A stretch of 7,589 nt of DNA from positions 1 to 7,589 of the forward strand of contig RFSU01000116.1 in assembly GCA_009923795.1 (NCBI GenBank). The letters are read 5' to 3'. The notes below the pieces were generated by a model that was not told where the DNA came from, did not search any database, and worked only from the letters and a program-made list of their open reading frames with translations. This DNA comes from Sphingomonadaceae bacterium. GTDB lineage: Bacteria > Pseudomonadota > Alphaproteobacteria > Sphingomonadales > Sphingomonadaceae. Numbering within the stretch: position 1 is the first letter of the stretch; every line of letters starts with the position of its first letter. Position numbers and translations under genes: made by a program. This document shows positions 5,736 through 7,589 of this stretch, piece after piece.

Positions 5736-6527
5736 GTGCAGACGGCCATCATCTCGGCGGCGGCAAGCGGCATTGGACTTGCGATTGCCCGTGGCCTTTG
5801 CGCCGACGGCTGGCAGGTCTACGTCTGCGATCAAGATTCCGACGCGCTGAATACGCTTGCAAAAACCGATCCGCTGCTCACAGCCCGTGCCTGCGACGTA
5901 AGTGACGCCGGGGCAGTGGACGCCTTCTACCGCGCCGTGGAAGCGGATTTGGCGCGTAGGGGCCTTTCGGGTATCGATCTCCTCATCAACAATGCGGGCA
6001 TTTCTGGCCCGACCGCACGACTTGAGGACCAGCCGTTGGATGCCTGGATGCGGACCATCGATGTGAACATCAATGGCATGTTCCTGATGACCCGGGGTGC
6101 CATAGCTTTGCTACGTGCCAAAGGATCGGGCGGCTCGATCATCACGATGAGCTCCAACGCCGGGCTGATGGGCTGCCCGTTGCGCGGCCCCTATGTCGCC
6201 AGCAAATGGGCCCTGATCGGCCTGACCAAGACACTGGCGATGGAATTGGGGCCCGAAGGCATTCGCGTCAACGCTCTCTGCCCCGCAAGTGTCGAAGGCC
6301 CAAGGATCGACCGGGTGATCGCGGCGGACGCCGTTGCGCGCGGCCTGACGGTCGGCGAGGTCGAACGCGAGTATAAGCGCCAATCCTCTCTCAGGGCCTT
6401 TGCAACCAATGATGATATCTTGGGGCTGGTGCGGTTCCTCACCTCACCAGCCGGGCAACGCATTTCGGGCCAAGCGCTCGCCATCGACGGCCATACGGAG
6501 AGTCTCTCGCTGGATATGGACGCCTGA
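5736..6527 (+). CDS. Short-chain dehydrogenase/reductase (classical SDR), probably NAD-dependent
   Basis: A 263-residue classical SDR of normal length. Cofactor loop SAAASGIG (7-14) is a variant of TGxxxGIG in which the first glycine is Ala8. D32 ends the second strand (VYVCD), which usually selects NAD(H) over NADP(H); CDVSD (53-57) contains the adenine-contacting Asp; NNAG is at 85-88; the catalytic tetrad is N111, S140, Y153 and K157 (YVASK). The C-terminal region ends in SGQALAIDGH (244-253), the usual last strand. It should oxidise a secondary alcohol or reduce a ketone; substrate unknown. The start is uncertain: GTG 5736 leaves a 4-base gap from the FAD-oxidoreductase stop, while in-frame TTG 5724 would overlap that gene by 8 bases and give an N-terminus MSDRVQTAII. 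Neither has a strong ribosome-binding site, consistent with translational coupling. The frame remains open far upstream inside the FAD gene, which is a compositional shadow. Its stop is 16 bases from the convergent regulator gene. Confidence 0.9.
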   Translation: MQTAIISAAASGIGLAIARGLCADGWQVYVCDQDSDALNTLAKTDPLLTARACDVSDAGAVDAFYRAVEADLARRGLSGIDLLINNAGISGPTARLEDQPLDAWMRTIDVNINGMFLMTRGAIALLRAKGSGGSIITMSSNAGLMGCPLRGPYVASKWALIGLTKTLAMELGPEGIRVNALCPASVEGPRIDRVIAADAVARGLTVGEVEREYKRQSSLRAFATNDDILGLVRFLTSPAGQRISGQALAIDGHTESLSLDMDA

Positions 6528-6543
6528 CCCTGAACAGACGCGG

Positions 6544-7497
6544 TCAGTCGGCCGCTACGAGGCCAGACCCGGCCAGAATTTCGCGCGGAGAGAGGCCAAA
6601 TTGCTGACGGCACGCCCGCGAAAAGACTGGCTGCGAAGAAAAGCCCGCCGCCAGCGCGGCCTCATGGACTGGCATCCGGGTCTGGCGCATCAGGTTGACC
6701 GCATGGCGGATCCGCAGCGCACGATAGAAGCGCCCGGGGCTCATGCCCAGCGCCGCTTCAAACAGCCGTTCGGCTTGACGACGATGGAGGCCTTCTGTCG
6801 CGAGAAGGGCCGCGAGCGGGCGCCCGTCAGCAATCCCGCGCTCCATCGCCATGACAAGGCGTTGAACGACTGGCCCCGCAAACTGCGTCTCTAGGCCCAT
6901 CACGGTGCGCTGCGGCGCGCTGGCCGGACGGATGCGGTCGTGAATAAGCTGATCCGAAATCGCTTGTGCCAGCGCAATGCCATGGTGGGCGGCAATGTCA
7001 TCCAGCATCATGTCCATCGCGGCTGTGCCACCGGCACAGGTGATCAGCCGGGCATGACGTTCATAAAGTTCGGTTGATACGGGAATGCGGGGATAGCGGC
7101 GACGAAACTCCTCAGCTGCCTCCCAGTGGAGGGTGATCATTTCCCGCCCCAAAATACCGGCCTCCGCGAGCACAAAGGCACCAGTATCGATCGACCCGAT
7201 CTGGCAGCCCGCGCGCCACATGCGGCGTATCTGCCCCAGCAAGGCCGGCCGAACGCGGTCGAGCGGATCAAAGCCGGCACAGACCACCAGTGTGTGGGGG
7301 GCATCGGGCAAGGCCCCATCAGACCTGAGCTGCATCCCATTGGATGCAGCAGCATAATCCTCATCGGGTGCATGAATCGTCCAGGCAAAAAGCGGTTTGC
7401 CCGACAGGCGGTTGGCAATGCGCAGCGGTTCAAGCGCCGCAAAAAAGGCAATCGCAGAAAAACCGGGCATCAGGATGAAAGCGAGCGATTGGGTCAT
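6544..7497 (-). CDS. GlxA-family transcriptional regulator (DJ-1/PfpI domain plus AraC helix-turn-helix)
   Basis: A 317-residue DNA-binding regulator of the GlxA type, normal length (about 310-340). The N-terminal DJ-1/PfpI-like domain spans about 4-175: LAFILMPGFSAIAFFAALEP at 5-24, GSIDTGAFVLAEAGIL at 101-116 and TCAGGTAAMDMM at 153-164. The nucleophile-elbow position, cysteine in DJ-1, is in the SIDTGAF segment without cysteine, as is common for regulators that use this domain to sense a ligand. The AraC-type double helix-turn-helix spans about 227-308 with LATEGLHRRQAERLFEAALG and the diagnostic AALAAGFSSQPVFSRACRQQ in the second half. Relatives such as GbdR, CdhR and ArgR respond to small nitrogenous compounds, but the ligand here cannot be deduced. 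ATG at 7497 matches the usual MxxxxFILxPGF start; TTG at 7533 is an unlikely extension lying inside the direct-repeat region. No strong ribosome-binding site is seen. It converges on the FAD-SDR operon, its probable target. Confidence 0.92.
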   Translation of the reverse strand: MTQSLAFILMPGFSAIAFFAALEPLRIANRLSGKPLFAWTIHAPDEDYAAASNGMQLRSDGALPDAPHTLVVCAGFDPLDRVRPALLGQIRRMWRAGCQIGSIDTGAFVLAEAGILGREMITLHWEAAEEFRRRYPRIPVSTELYERHARLITCAGGTAAMDMMLDDIAAHHGIALAQAISDQLIHDRIRPASAPQRTVMGLETQFAGPVVQRLVMAMERGIADGRPLAALLATEGLHRRQAERLFEAALGMSPGRFYRALRIRHAVNLMRQTRMPVHEAALAAGFSSQPVFSRACRQQFGLSPREILAGSGLVAAD

Positions 7498-7517
7498 CGC
7501 AACATAGCTGACAGAGA

Positions 7518-7551
7518 TTGTCGCTTTTTGCAATTATTTGTCGTATTTCGC
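7518..7551 (-). promoter_or_regulatory. Direct repeat with 20-bp period upstream of the GlxA-type regulator: candidate AraC-family operator
   Basis: Plus-strand TTGTCGCTTTTTGC (7518-7531) and TTGTCGTATTTCGC (7538-7551) agree at 11 of 14 positions and start exactly 20 bases apart. On the minus strand they read GCGAAATACGACAA then GCAAAAAGCGACAA, ending 20 bases before the regulator ATG. Two direct repeats about two helical turns apart are the classic arrangement for AraC-family dimers. They could mediate autoregulation or control a divergent gene beyond the right edge. Confidence 0.45.
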
Positions 7552-7589
7552 GATTTTTTTCGGGCCATTACGAGTTAAGCTGCGCGACA
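7552..7589. other. Upstream region of the regulator gene, cut by the window edge
   Basis: No gene is visible. It contains a seven-T run on the plus strand (7554-7560) and presumably part of the regulator promoter and possibly of a divergent gene outside the window. No convincing -35/-10 pair could be assigned. Confidence 0.4.

Noticed and set aside
4412..5773. A 453-codon open frame on the minus strand, fully antisense to the FAD-oxidoreductase gene
   Set aside because: The translation is rich in His, Arg, Ala and Cys with no recognisable domain, while the plus strand encodes clear FAD motifs end to end. It is a GC-rich antisense shadow.

Overview
The window looks like ordinary chromosomal DNA from a moderately GC-rich alphaproteobacterium, probably a sphingomonad (Sphingomonadales). 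This is an inference from codon style, protein composition and the gene set (mycobacterial/alphaproteobacterial-type CysQ, a DUF3422 membrane protein, GlxA-type AraC regulator). No rRNA, intact tRNA, insertion sequence, CRISPR array, integrase or phage gene is visible.

Layout. (1) Bases 2-577 (+): the C-terminal three quarters of CysQ, cut by the window edge. (2) 647-1450 (+): a crotonase-fold (enoyl-CoA hydratase/isomerase family) protein lacking both classical hydratase glutamates. (3) 1454-2527 (-): a polytopic PAP2-superfamily protein with AUR1/inositol-phosphorylceramide-synthase-like motifs, convergent with the crotonase gene with only 3 bases between stop codons. (4) 2528-2891: a gene-poor divergent region. 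(5) 2892-4163 (+): a DUF3422 protein with two C-terminal membrane segments. (6) 4164-4396: a relatively AT-rich intergenic region with small inverted repeats and a possible operator. (7) 4397-5731 and 5736-6527 (+): an FAD-dependent oxidoreductase followed almost without gap by a short-chain dehydrogenase/reductase, a likely two-gene operon. (8) 6544-7497 (-): a GlxA-family regulator (DJ-1/PfpI domain plus AraC helix-turn-helix), convergent with the SDR gene.

The most informative group is the last one. The FAD enzyme and the NAD-type SDR look like consecutive steps in oxidation/reduction of an unidentified small molecule, and the adjacent GlxA-type protein is a natural candidate regulator. 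Two sequence observations support this: a 14-base direct repeat with a 20-bp period lies just upstream of the regulator gene, the spacing expected for an AraC-family dimer, and an 11-base core of one repeat copy (TGCAAAAAGCG) recurs upstream of the FAD gene, in the same orientation relative to transcription. I see no evidence of a wholly new defence or mobile system here; the candidate novelty is this small uncharacterised catabolic or redox module and its regulation, plus the PAP2/AUR1-like enzyme as a possible sphingolipid head-group transferase.
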